In this document: positions 14,971-24,023 of the stretch, piece by piece
Layout of the letters: every line of letters begins with the position of its first letter
Numbering within the stretch: the stretch's first letter is position 1
NCBI RefSeq assembly: GCF_003355155.1
Contig: NZ_CP031320.1
Coordinates: 310,001 to 374,000 of the forward strand
Source: Streptomyces armeniacus
Lineage (GTDB): Bacteria; Actinomycetota; Actinomycetes; Streptomycetales; Streptomycetaceae
Length of the DNA stretch: 64,000 bases
Direction of reading: 5' to 3'
The notes under the pieces: generated by a model
Seen by the model: the letters and a program-made list of their open reading frames with translations, nothing else
Database searches by the model: none
Told to the model about the DNA's origin: nothing
Position numbers and translations under genes: made by a program

Positions 14971-16629
14971 TCAGCCGTCGGCCCCCTTGCCGACGATGAC
15001 CTCCGCGGCGGCCCGTCCGCAGACGCGGGCGGCGCCATGGGTGGCGATGTGCAGGGCCCCGGCGGGCGGCGACTGGGGCAGTCCCATCTCGACCACGACC
15101 GATTCCGGCCGTACGGCGAGCAGGGCGTCCAGTGCGTCGGCCATCCAGGAGTGACGGTGGACGTCGCGTACCACTGCGACGATCCTACGGTCCGCCGCGG
15201 CGTCGAGCACATTTGCGACCAAGCCGGGCGCACCCGTGGCGGCCACCGCGTCGCGGCCGTACGTGGCCGTACGGGTGCCGGGAAGGAGACGTTCGAGTTC
15301 GGGTGCGAGGCCCCAGGGGGTCGTGTCGCCCACGGCGATGTTCGCCAGCGGTGTGAAGGCCGCGACGAAGGGAGGTGAAGCCAGGGGTTCGTAGTCGCCG
15401 GACGCGGTGATCCGCAGCGCACGCCGGGCTGCCCGCAGCCCCACGTCCGCACCCGCCGTGCCGTCCGTGCCTGTGACACCCGTGTCCGTGACATTCGTAC
15501 GCGTGACACCCGCACCCGTGCCGCCCGGTCCCGTCTCCCCCAGCAGGCCCGGCCGTGGTGGCGAGAGGGCAGGCGCGCTCCCCTCCTTGCCCAGCGCGCC
15601 TGCACCCCTCGTCCAGCGCGCGAGAGCGCGCACCCGTGCTGCGGCGTCGGCGAGTCGCTCCCGCGGGAGTTCGCCGTCGCGTACGGCCCTCACCAGCGCG
15701 TCGCGAAGCCGCAGCACGGTGTCTTCGTCGGCCAGTCCCCCGCCGACGCAGATGGCGTCGGCCCCTGCGGCGAGGGCGAGCACGCTGCCGCGCTCGAGGC
15801 CGTAAGTGGCGGAGATGGCCTGCATCTCCATCCCGTCGGTGACGATCAGCCCGTCGTGGCCGACGCCGCCCCGGCTCTGCGGGGCACGCAGCAGCCCGGT
15901 GAGGGCGGCCGGACTCAGCGTGCCGGGCAGCGCCTCGTCGAGGGCGGGCAGCAGGATGTGCGCGCTCATCACGCACTTGCTGCCGGCCGCCACGGCCGCC
16001 CGGAACGGCACGAGTTCACGCTCGTGGAGCGTGCTGAGATCGGCGTCGATGCGGGGCATGGAGTGGTGCGAGTCGATGGCCGTGTCGCCGTGCCCGGGGA
16101 AGTGCTTGACGCAGGCCGCCACGCCCGCCGCCTGCAGGCCCTCCACATAGGCCACCGTGTGCCGGGCGACGAGCTGTGGGTCGCCCCCGAACGAACGGAC
16201 CCCGATGACCGGATTGTCCGGATTGGAGTTGACGTCCGCCGACGGCGCCCAGTTGAGGTTGACGCCGCAGGCCGCCAGCCGCCGCCCGAGCTCGTGGGCG
16301 ACCTCCCGGGTGAGTGTCGGGTCGTCCACGGTGCCCAGCGCCAGATTGCCCGGGAAGGAGGACCCCGTACGCGCTTCCAGCCGCGTGACATCGCCGCCCT
16401 CCTCGTCGATGGCGACCAGCACGTCCGGTCGTGCCTCGCGCAGCTCGGCGGTGAGCGCGGCGAGCTGCTCCGCGCTCTCGATGTTCCGCCCGAACAGCCC
16501 GACCGAGCTGAGCCCTTCGCGCAGCTGCGCCAGCAGCCACGCGGGGGCGGTGGTGCCGGTGAAGCCGGGCTGGAGGACGGCGAGCGCGTCGCGGGTGAGG
16601 GTGCCGGCGTCACTTACGAGGGTCGTCAT
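14971..16629 (-). CDS. Glycoside hydrolase family 3 beta-N-acetylhexosaminidase
   Basis: A 552-residue GH3 enzyme. The catalytic domain has IDEEGG (75-79), the NagZ signature KHFPGHGDTAIDSHHSMP (175-192) with the His-Asp acid/base dyad, and the nucleophile in VTDGMEM (D265). After about residue 345 comes a Gly/Thr-rich linker made of GV-T-T repeats, then a second alpha/beta domain (about 405-552) like the GH3 C-domain. There is no signal peptide, so it acts inside the cell, cutting chitobiose imported by DasABC, or muropeptides, to release GlcNAc. It lies 8 bp after dasC in the same operon. Confidence 0.88.
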   Translation of the reverse strand: MTTLVSDAGTLTRDALAVLQPGFTGTTAPAWLLAQLREGLSSVGLFGRNIESAEQLAALTAELREARPDVLVAIDEEGGDVTRLEARTGSSFPGNLALGTVDDPTLTREVAHELGRRLAACGVNLNWAPSADVNSNPDNPVIGVRSFGGDPQLVARHTVAYVEGLQAAGVAACVKHFPGHGDTAIDSHHSMPRIDADLSTLHERELVPFRAAVAAGSKCVMSAHILLPALDEALPGTLSPAALTGLLRAPQSRGGVGHDGLIVTDGMEMQAISATYGLERGSVLALAAGADAICVGGGLADEDTVLRLRDALVRAVRDGELPRERLADAAARVRALARWTRGAGALGKEGSAPALSPPRPGLLGETGPGGTGAGVTRTNVTDTGVTGTDGTAGADVGLRAARRALRITASGDYEPLASPPFVAAFTPLANIAVGDTTPWGLAPELERLLPGTRTATYGRDAVAATGAPGLVANVLDAAADRRIVAVVRDVHRHSWMADALDALLAVRPESVVVEMGLPQSPPAGALHIATHGAARVCGRAAAEVIVGKGADG

Positions 16630-16636
16630 GCCGCGG

Positions 16637-17506
16637 TTATCCCTTCACTGCGCCGGCGCTCAGGCCACCGACGGCGCGTCGCTGGAGGAAGAGGAACAGG
16701 AGGAGTACGGGTACGGCGAACAGGGAGGACGCCGCCATGGTGGCACCCCAGTCGTTGCCGAAGGCGCTCTGGAACTGGGTCAGCCAGAGCGGCAGCGTGT
16801 ACGCCTCGGACTCCTTGTTGAGCACCAGCACCATGGCGAACTCGTTCCAGGCCGTGATGAACCCGAAGAGAGAGGTCGACATCAGCCCGGGCGCGAGCAG
16901 CGGGAAGATCACCCGGAAGAACGCCTGCGTGCGGCTGCACCCGTCGATCAGGGCGGCCTCCTCCAGTTCCTTCGGCACGGCGGCGATGAAGCCGCGCAGC
17001 GTCCAGATGGTGAAGGGTAGGACCATCACGAAGTAGATGAGGGTCAGAAAGCCGATGTTGTTCAGCATTTCGGCGTCCCGGGCGATCAGGTACATCACGA
17101 TGACCATCACCTCCCAGGGCGCCATCTGCGCCATCATCACCGCGAGCACCAGGCCCTTACGGCCGCGGAACCGCATCCGTACGATCGCGAAGCTCGCCGC
17201 CAGCGCCACGAACAGCGCGAGCAGCACGGCCCCGATCGTCACGGTGAGGCTGTTCTGCACGTACGTCCAGAACATGTCGACGCCGGTCGCCGTGCCGTAG
17301 TGCTCGAAGGTCGGCGTGAAGACGAACGTCGGTGTCTCGGTGAGGATTTCGGAGGACGGTTTGAAGGACGTCGAGAACATCCAGTAGACGGGGAACAGGA
17401 AGACCGGCACCAGCGCCAGCGCCACGGCGTTGGGCCATACCTTCCCCATCGTCTTGCGGCGCTTGGCGCGCACCGCCGCCTTGTCGACCGGCAGGGTGTT
17501 GCTCAC
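16637..17506 (-). CDS. dasC: ABC transporter permease for chitobiose, DasC
   Basis: A 289-residue MalG-type permease with six hydrophobic segments, the first at about residues 27-47, and the cytoplasmic EAA loop ELEEAALIDGCSRTQAFFRVIFPLLAPG that docks onto the ATPase. GTG 17506 follows AGGAGGAGG and overlaps the dasB stop (GTGA). It forms the inner-membrane channel with DasB. No ATPase gene is in the operon, which fits streptomycetes, where MsiK encoded elsewhere energises several sugar importers. Confidence 0.92.
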   Translation of the reverse strand: MSNTLPVDKAAVRAKRRKTMGKVWPNAVALALVPVFLFPVYWMFSTSFKPSSEILTETPTFVFTPTFEHYGTATGVDMFWTYVQNSLTVTIGAVLLALFVALAASFAIVRMRFRGRKGLVLAVMMAQMAPWEVMVIVMYLIARDAEMLNNIGFLTLIYFVMVLPFTIWTLRGFIAAVPKELEEAALIDGCSRTQAFFRVIFPLLAPGLMSTSLFGFITAWNEFAMVLVLNKESEAYTLPLWLTQFQSAFGNDWGATMAASSLFAVPVLLLFLFLQRRAVGGLSAGAVKG

Positions 17507-18507
17507 TGTTCCTCCTCCTGCTTGAGGATCAGGCGGAAGTAGAAGGACATCGCGATCAGCAGGACCAGGATGGTCAGTACGGAGGCCGCGGCCGCGGTGC
17601 CGAAGTTCATCTGCGCCATGCCTTCGACGTAGGCGAAGACGGGCAGCGTCTCGGAAGCCCGGTCCGGCCCGCCGCCGTTGAGGGCGACGATCTGGGCGAA
17701 CGCCTTGAAGACCCAGATGATCTCCAGGAACGTGGTGATCAGGAAGAACGGCTTCATCATCGGGAGGACCACGGACCGGAACAGCCGCCAGTTCGACGCG
17801 CCGTCCACGCGGGCGGCCTCGTACAGCTCGCCGCTGATGGTGGTCAGTCCGGCGTACAGGTTGAGCGCCACGAACGGCACCGACGCCCAGACGATCATCA
17901 CCGTGACGATGGTGAGCGTGGAGAACCCGGACTCGAACCAGTTGTGCTGCTCGTAGCCCTCGAAGCCGAGGCTGCGCATCACCCAGTTCATGACGCCGAA
18001 CTGCGTGTCGAACAGCCAGCGGAAGACCGTCGCCGAGGCGACGATCGGCATCGCCCAGGCCATCACCAGGGACAGGGACAGCAGCAGCCGCATCTTCTTG
18101 CCGAGCCGCCCCAGCAGCACGCCGATCAGGGTGCCGAACACCATGATCAGCACCACGTTGACCGCCATGAACAGGAAGGTCCGTACGACGACGGTCCAGA
18201 AGGCGTCGTTCGTCAGCAGGTCGGTGTAGTTGCTGAGACCGGTCCAGACGGTCTTGCGGGAGATCATCTCCGTACGGCCGAGCTGCTGCGTCGACAGGAG
18301 GATGTTCCGGACCAGGGGGTAGCCCAGGAAGGCCAGCAGCGAGACGACCGCGGGAGCGATCAGCGCGTACGGCAGCCACGCGGCGTTCCCTGTACGTCTG
18401 CCGCGGGCGCCCTTCCCGCCGCTCCGCCCGCCGCCCGCCGGCTCCTTCGTGCCGGGCGGCGGCGACTCCTCCGCGACCGGGGTCGCTCCCTGGGTGTGCA
18501 CGGTCAT
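17503..18507 (-). CDS. dasB: ABC transporter permease for chitobiose, DasB
   Basis: A 334-residue MalF-type permease. A Gly/Pro-rich cytoplasmic N-terminus (to about residue 42) precedes six membrane segments, and the EAA loop is GELYEAARVDGASNWRLFRSVVLPMMKP. I chose ATG 18507 with GAGGAAG upstream; the longer frame to 18582 reads through the dasA-dasB spacer. The stop overlaps dasC. It should pair with DasC as the heterodimeric channel for N,N'-diacetylchitobiose. Confidence 0.92.
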   Translation of the reverse strand: MTVHTQGATPVAEESPPPGTKEPAGGGRSGGKGARGRRTGNAAWLPYALIAPAVVSLLAFLGYPLVRNILLSTQQLGRTEMISRKTVWTGLSNYTDLLTNDAFWTVVVRTFLFMAVNVVLIMVFGTLIGVLLGRLGKKMRLLLSLSLVMAWAMPIVASATVFRWLFDTQFGVMNWVMRSLGFEGYEQHNWFESGFSTLTIVTVMIVWASVPFVALNLYAGLTTISGELYEAARVDGASNWRLFRSVVLPMMKPFFLITTFLEIIWVFKAFAQIVALNGGGPDRASETLPVFAYVEGMAQMNFGTAAAASVLTILVLLIAMSFYFRLILKQEEEQ

Positions 18508-18588
18508 GTCTACTTCCTCGCGGTGAGGGCCGGGGACGAGGGGCGGGGTGCCCGGGCCGACGGCCGCCCGGTGCACCCCCATGGGTCT

Positions 18589-18607
18589 CCCGGCGCGGAA
18601 CGCCGGG
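18589..18607 (-). terminator. Hairpin between dasA and dasB
   Basis: CCCGGCG (18589-18595) and CGCCGGG (18601-18607) form a perfect 7-bp stem with a 5-nt loop just after the dasA stop. Such a hairpin could stabilise the dasA transcript end or partly stop transcription, so that the binding protein is made in excess over the permeases. Confidence 0.5.
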
Positions 18608-18613
18608 GGCGGT

Positions 18614-19888
18614 TCAGCTCTTGTTGATGCGCTCGTCGATGACCTTGTCGGCGTCCTTGCCGGCCTGCCCCGGGGAAGTCCCCTTGAGCACCTTGGTCAT
18701 GTACTCCTTGATCGGGTTGGGCTCGGTCTCGACGTTCGCCCAGCCCGGCGTGATCGGCGTGAGCGCGCCTGCCTCGGAGGACTTGACCATGGCCTCGGCG
18801 AAGGAGCCGGCCGCGGGCTTGACCTGGGCGGCCGGGCTGTTGGGCAGCAGCCCGCCCTCAGTGGCCTCGGCGTACTTCTTCATCCACTTCTCGGAGGTGG
18901 CCATCTTCAGCCACTCCTGGGCCAGTTCCTTGTTCGGCGAGCGCTCGGAGACCGCGAGGTTCGAGCCGCCGAAGAAGACCTTGCCGGGGGTGTCGGCGGT
19001 CTTGCCGGGGATCGGGAAGTAGCCGAAGTCGGCCTTGTCGCCGGCCTTCTCGATGGCCTCGATGGCACCGGCGGCCTCCCAGCCGAGCCCGATCCAGGAG
19101 GCGACCTTGCCCTTGGGCACGACGTCGGTGGACTGCTGCGGGGTCGCTTCGTCGGCATCCTTGGGTGCGGTGGAGAAGGAGTTCAGCTTCTTGTAGAACT
19201 CCATCGCCTTCTGCGCCTCCGGGCCGGCGAGGGTGCCCTTCCACTTGTCGCCGTCCTTCGCCGCGATGTCGCCGCCCTCGTCCCAGAGGAAGCCCGCGAA
19301 GACGTACCAGCTCTGGCCGGGCAGGTAGATCGGCTGGACGTCCGTCTTGTCCTTGATCTTCTGCAGTCCGGCGACCCACTCGTCGCGGGTCTTCGGCGGC
19401 TTCACCCCGGCGTCCTCGAACACCTTCTTGTCATAGACGACGGCGCGGTTGGCCGCGTACCAGGGCGCGCTGTAGAGCTTTCCGTCCAGCTCGGTGGAGG
19501 GGACCATGCCCTTGTTCCACTTGTCGTAGCCGAGTTCGCTCTTCATGTCGGTGAGGTCGGCGAGGCCGCCCGTGACCGCGTAGCCGGCGGTCTGCGTGTT
19601 GCCGAGTTCCAGTACGTCCGGCGGGGAGTCCTCGGAGAGCGCTGTGGTGATCTTTTCCTGGATGCCGTTCCACTGCTGGACCTTGATCTCGACCTTGACG
19701 CCCTTGTGCTGTGCCTCGAACGCCTTGTTGAGTTCCTTGGCCCAGGGGTCGGGTGCGGATCCGTCCATCGCCCAGACCGTGAGAGTCTTGTCGCCGCCAC
19801 CGCTGCCGCTGTCGTCGTCTGAGCCACAGGCCGTGACACCGGCCACCATGGCCGCGGCCCCCACTGCCGCTATGAGCTTGCGCTTCAC
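18614..19888 (-). CDS. dasA: Chitobiose-binding lipoprotein of an ABC transporter, DasA
   Basis: A 424-residue extracytoplasmic sugar-binding protein. The lipoprotein signal (KRKLIAAVGAAAMVAGVTAC) ends at lipobox Cys21, followed by a Ser/Gly/Asp spacer. The mature part has the family-1 binding-protein plan (TLTVWAMDG..., PWYAANRAVVYDKKVFEDAGV, a C-terminal EWLKMATSEKWM). GTG 19888 follows GAGGAGG. It heads the five-gene operon and has DasR sites in its promoter region. It captures chitin-derived N,N'-diacetylchitobiose and hands it to DasBC. The name rests on protein type plus the adjoining dasR. Confidence 0.92.
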   Translation of the reverse strand: MKRKLIAAVGAAAMVAGVTACGSDDDSGSGGGDKTLTVWAMDGSAPDPWAKELNKAFEAQHKGVKVEIKVQQWNGIQEKITTALSEDSPPDVLELGNTQTAGYAVTGGLADLTDMKSELGYDKWNKGMVPSTELDGKLYSAPWYAANRAVVYDKKVFEDAGVKPPKTRDEWVAGLQKIKDKTDVQPIYLPGQSWYVFAGFLWDEGGDIAAKDGDKWKGTLAGPEAQKAMEFYKKLNSFSTAPKDADEATPQQSTDVVPKGKVASWIGLGWEAAGAIEAIEKAGDKADFGYFPIPGKTADTPGKVFFGGSNLAVSERSPNKELAQEWLKMATSEKWMKKYAEATEGGLLPNSPAAQVKPAAGSFAEAMVKSSEAGALTPITPGWANVETEPNPIKEYMTKVLKGTSPGQAGKDADKVIDERINKS

Positions 19889-19996
19889 GCCATCCTCCTC
19901 AAGGGACGCCCGAACCCCCCGCCCAACGAGATGAACAACCGAAGACATACGAAGACATACGTCGCGTACTGCCCGTGGGACCGGGATTGGTCTTTA

Positions 19997-20012
19997 ATGG
20001 TTTAGACCAGTT
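19997..20012. promoter_or_regulatory. DasR-responsive element (dre) upstream of dasA
   Basis: ATGGTTTAGACCAGTT matches the published DasR consensus ACTGGTCTAGACCAGT at almost all core positions (TGGT-TAGACCA). DasR binds here without inducer and is released by glucosamine-6-phosphate, so the operon is derepressed when amino sugars are being consumed. Confidence 0.85.
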
Positions 20013-20019
20013 CCCGCAG

Positions 20020-20035
20020 CTTGGCCTAGACCTAT
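20020..20035. promoter_or_regulatory. Second, weaker dre upstream of dasA/dasR
   Basis: CTTGGCCTAGACCTAT keeps TGG-CTAGACC of the DasR consensus. It lies 23 bp from the first site, closer to dasR, and may mediate cooperative binding or dasR autoregulation. Confidence 0.7.
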
Positions 20036-20134
20036 AGGGGTGTCAACGGTGTATAAAGCTCGCAGTCGTTTCCGTTACCGGAACGACATCTGAGCTGGGA
20101 CGCACTCCCAGGCCGGGCTCGTGCCACGATGTGA

Positions 20135-21001
<867 letters not shown>

Positions 21002-21197
21002 CGTACGGCGCCACCGCGGTCGTACGGGCGCACGCCCCGCGCCCGTACGAGCCGGCGTTCCGGACTGCCCGTACGGGCCGCTGACCGGCGGTGGTGTGGC
21101 CGGTCCGTTATCCCGTGGGGTAGTGACGCGAGACCCCGCCGTGGCTAGATTTCCTGCGCAGCCCGCAGAGATCACCCAGCCAGAGACGGAGCGCCTC

Positions 21198-21464
21198 ATG
21201 TCACCACCCGATAAGGCAGCAGGCGAGCCGGTGATCACGCCCGCGCGCGTGGTGATCGGCCTCTGCCTGCTCGCTCCGTTCGTCGCGATGCTCTGGGTCG
21301 GCTCGTACGACAGCGTGGATCCGAAGTTCATCGGCATCCCGTTCTTCTACTGGTACCAGATGCTGTGGGTGCCCCTGTCCACGGCGCTGACCTGCGTCGC
21401 GTACGTGCTGGTGCGCCGCGAGAAGGCCGCCAGGCGTGCTCGCGAGGGCGGTGAGCAGCAGTGA
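21198..21464 (+). CDS. DUF3311 small membrane protein
   Basis: An 88-residue protein with two membrane segments (VVIGLCLLAPFVAMLWV and FFYWYQMLWVPLSTALTCVAYVLV) and a basic C-terminus. This is the DUF3311 plan, whose genes habitually precede an SSS-family symporter. ATG 21198 fits the family start; the frame itself opens at 21096. The stop overlaps the symporter start (GTGA), so it is probably an accessory subunit or small partner of that transporter. Confidence 0.85.
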   Translation: MSPPDKAAGEPVITPARVVIGLCLLAPFVAMLWVGSYDSVDPKFIGIPFFYWYQMLWVPLSTALTCVAYVLVRREKAARRAREGGEQQ

Positions 21465-23062
21465 ACGACGGCGTCAACGGAATCGCGCTCGCGGTCTTCA
21501 TCTTCTTCTTCGCCCTGGTCACCGTGATGGGCTTCCTCGCCGCGCGCTGGCGCAAGGCGGCGGTGGCGGACAATCTCGACGAATGGGGCCTGGGCGGCCG
21601 GAGCTTCGGCACCTGGATCACCTGGTTCCTGCTCGGCGGCGACCTGTACACGGCGTACACCTTCGTGGCCGTCCCGGCGGCGATCTACGCGGCGGGCGCG
21701 GCGGGCTTCTTCGCGGTGCCGTACACGATCCTCGTCTACCCGCTGATCTTCACCTTCCTGCCCCGCCTCTGGTCGGTCTCGCACCGCCACGGCTACGTGA
21801 CCACCTCGGACTTCGTGAAGGGCCGGTTCGGCTCCCGCGGGCTCTCCCTCGCGGTCGCCCTCACCGGCATCCTGGCGACGATGCCGTACATCGCGCTGCA
21901 ACTCGTCGGCATCCAGGCGGTGCTGGACGTGATGGGCGTCGGCGGCGGGGAATCGACGCACTGGTTCGTGAAGGACCTGCCGCTGCTGATCGCGTTCGGC
22001 GTGCTGGCGGCGTACACGTACTCCTCCGGGCTGCGGGCGCCCGCGCTCATCGCGTTCGTGAAGGACGCGCTGATCTACATCGTGATCATCGTGGCGATCG
22101 TCTACATCCCGGTCGAACTCGGCGGCTTCGACGAGATCTTCAGCAGCGCCGAGGAGAAGTTCTCGGAGACCGGCGGCTCGCTGGTGACCGGGCCGGACGC
22201 GCACTGGGCGTACGCGACGCTGGCGCTGGGCTCCGCGCTCGCGCTGTTCATGTATCCGCACGCCATCACGGCGACGCTGTCCAGTCGCAGCCGCAATGTC
22301 ATCCGCCGCAACACGACGATCCTGCCGCTGTACTCGCTGATGCTGGGGATGCTCGCGCTGCTCGGCTTCATGGGCATCGCGGCCGGCATCGAGGTGGAGA
22401 ACGGGCAGCTGATCGTGCCGCAGCTGTTCGAGAACATGTTCCCGGCCTGGTTCGCCGGCGTCGCCTTCGCGGCGATCGGGATCGGCGCGCTGGTCCCGGC
22501 GGCCATCATGTCGATCGCGGCCGCGAACCTGTTCACGCGCAACATCTACCGCGACTTCTTCAGGCCGGACGCCACCCCGGCGCGGGAGGCCCAGGTCTCC
22601 AAGATCACCTCGCTGCTGGTGAAGGTCGGCGCGCTGGTCTTCGTCCTCACCATGGACAAGACCACCGCGATCAACTTCCAGCTGCTGGGCGGCATCTGGA
22701 TCGTCCAGACGATGCCGGCGCTCGTCGGCGGCCTCTTCACACGGTGGTTCCACCGCTGGGCGCTGCTGGCGGGCTGGGCCGTGGGCATGCTCTACGGGAC
22801 GATCGCGGCGTACTACGTCGAGAGCCCCACGCAGAAGCACTTCGGCGGCAGCAACGACACCATCCCGCTCATCGGCGAGATCGGCTACATCGGGCTGACG
22901 GCCTTCGTGCTCAACCTGCTGGTGACACTGGTCCTGACGTTCGTCCTGCGGGCGCTCAACGCGCCGGACGGCGTCGACGAGACCTCGCCCGGCGACTACA
23001 CCGCGGACGCGGGCGACCCGGGCGTGCAGGAGAAGCTGCCGCCGGTCGCCAAGGCGCCCTGA
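21461..23062 (+). CDS. Sodium:solute symporter, MctP-like monocarboxylate permease
   Basis: A 533-residue SSS-family permease with about 13 membrane segments. Family features include DNLDEWGLGGRSFGTWITWFLLGGDLYTAYTFVAVPAAIYAAG near the start, the TTSDFVKGRFGSRG loop, and LVPAAIMSIAAANLFTRNIYRDFF in the second half. Pairing with a DUF3311 gene is typical of monocarboxylate (lactate/pyruvate/acetate) or amino-acid uptake systems. The C-terminal about 30 residues are a polar cytoplasmic tail. Substrate not certain. Confidence 0.85.
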   Translation: MNDGVNGIALAVFIFFFALVTVMGFLAARWRKAAVADNLDEWGLGGRSFGTWITWFLLGGDLYTAYTFVAVPAAIYAAGAAGFFAVPYTILVYPLIFTFLPRLWSVSHRHGYVTTSDFVKGRFGSRGLSLAVALTGILATMPYIALQLVGIQAVLDVMGVGGGESTHWFVKDLPLLIAFGVLAAYTYSSGLRAPALIAFVKDALIYIVIIVAIVYIPVELGGFDEIFSSAEEKFSETGGSLVTGPDAHWAYATLALGSALALFMYPHAITATLSSRSRNVIRRNTTILPLYSLMLGMLALLGFMGIAAGIEVENGQLIVPQLFENMFPAWFAGVAFAAIGIGALVPAAIMSIAAANLFTRNIYRDFFRPDATPAREAQVSKITSLLVKVGALVFVLTMDKTTAINFQLLGGIWIVQTMPALVGGLFTRWFHRWALLAGWAVGMLYGTIAAYYVESPTQKHFGGSNDTIPLIGEIGYIGLTAFVLNLLVTLVLTFVLRALNAPDGVDETSPGDYTADAGDPGVQEKLPPVAKAP

Positions 23063-23082
23063 CCGGCTGAGAACGGTACCGG

Positions 23083-23100
23083 CGCCTCCGGCCGGAGGCG
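23083..23100 (+). terminator. Hairpin terminator after the symporter
   Basis: CGCCTCCGGCCGGAGGCG is a perfect 18-bp palindrome about 20 bp after the symporter stop; it would form a stem of at least 7 bp. Confidence 0.65.
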
Positions 23101-23110
23101 TCGGCTCCGC

Positions 23111-23140
23111 ACCCCACTGACGGCCCGCTGTCAGTGGGGT
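23111..23140. terminator. Second hairpin, 11-bp perfect stem, before the GNAT gene
   Basis: ACCCCACTGAC (23111-23121) and GTCAGTGGGGT (23130-23140) pair perfectly around an 8-nt loop. It ends 17 bp before the GNAT start codon, so it may be a tandem terminator for the symporter or a structure in the GNAT 5' leader that hides its ribosome-binding site. Confidence 0.6.
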
Positions 23141-23157
23141 GCTGCATGCTTGGCTCC

Positions 23158-23682
23158 ATGGACATCACGATCAGGCCGGCCCGGGTCGACGAGCTCGACG
23201 AGGTCGGAGAGCTGACCGCGCAGGCGTATCTCGGGGACGGTCTGCTCGCGTTCGGCGAGGCGGACGGATATCTGGCCGAGCTGCGTGACGCCCGCCGCCG
23301 CGCGGAGCACTCGGAGGTGCTGGTGGCCGCCGAGCGCGCGGGGCCGGGCGTGCGGCCGCTGGTGCTGGGCGCGGTGGCGTTCGTGGGGGACGGCGGGCAG
23401 TACGCGGACATAGCCGGGCCCGGCGAGGGCGAGTTCCGGATGCTGGCCGTACGGCCGGAGGGGCGCGGCCGCGGAGCAGGCGAGGCCCTGGTGCGCGAGT
23501 GCCTCGCGCGGGCGCGGGCGCTCGGGCTGCACCGGGTCGTCCTGTCCAGCCAGCCGCAGATGGCCGCGGCGCACCGGCTGTACGAGCGGCTGGGCTTCCG
23601 CCGGACCCCGGAGCGCGACTGGCAGCCGATACCGGACCTCACCCTGTGGACGTTCACCGTGGACCTGCCGCCGTCGGGCTGA
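23158..23682 (+). CDS. GNAT-family N-acetyltransferase
   Basis: A 174-residue GNAT protein. The acetyl-CoA pyrophosphate loop is seen in FRMLAVRPEGRGRGAGEALVREC (about residues 98-120), followed by SSQPQMAAAHRLYERLGFRRTP, the conserved C-terminal strand-helix. ATG 23158 begins MDITIRPARVDELDEV, the usual family opening; no strong ribosome-binding site is visible. It would transfer acetyl from acetyl-CoA to an amine; the acceptor is unknown. It is monocistronic. Confidence 0.85.
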   Translation: MDITIRPARVDELDEVGELTAQAYLGDGLLAFGEADGYLAELRDARRRAEHSEVLVAAERAGPGVRPLVLGAVAFVGDGGQYADIAGPGEGEFRMLAVRPEGRGRGAGEALVRECLARARALGLHRVVLSSQPQMAAAHRLYERLGFRRTPERDWQPIPDLTLWTFTVDLPPSG

Positions 23683-23756
23683 GCACGGCGCTGGGCCGCC
23701 AAAAGACTCAACACGGCGTCCGGCACAACATATTGGGGTGCTCGCATGGAGCGCCA

Positions 23757-23900
23757 CCACATGTATGGTGGGGCCTGCTGTCGCCGCAGGGGAATCCGGT
23801 GCGAATCCGGAGCTGACCCGCAACGGTGTGGCACGGGCTGACGCGGCACCGCGTACGGCCCTGCCGAGCCCGAGCACCTGCCGACGGCGTCGTACACGTC
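23757..23900 (+). promoter_or_regulatory. Cobalamin (adenosylcobalamin) riboswitch upstream of nrdAB
   Basis: The conserved core reads GGGAATCCGGTGCGAATCCG then GAGCTGACCCGCAACGGT (about 23789-23827), and the B12 box AGCCCGAGCACCTGCC is at 23867-23882. These match the known cobalamin riboswitch elements. It sits 125-270 nt upstream of nrdA. In S. coelicolor such a riboswitch shuts off the oxygen-dependent class Ia reductase when adenosylcobalamin, and therefore the B12-dependent class II enzyme, is available. Start and end are approximate. Confidence 0.93.
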
Positions 23901-24023
23901 CCGGGCTTCGTGGATTTGGGCCGGTGGACGCGAGCGGAGCCGTGCCGTGCTGCCCGGCTGCCGCGTCGCGCCCGCGCGCACCGCTTCCCCGTGGCTCCGG
24001 CCGAGCGAGGGAGAGCACGTCCT

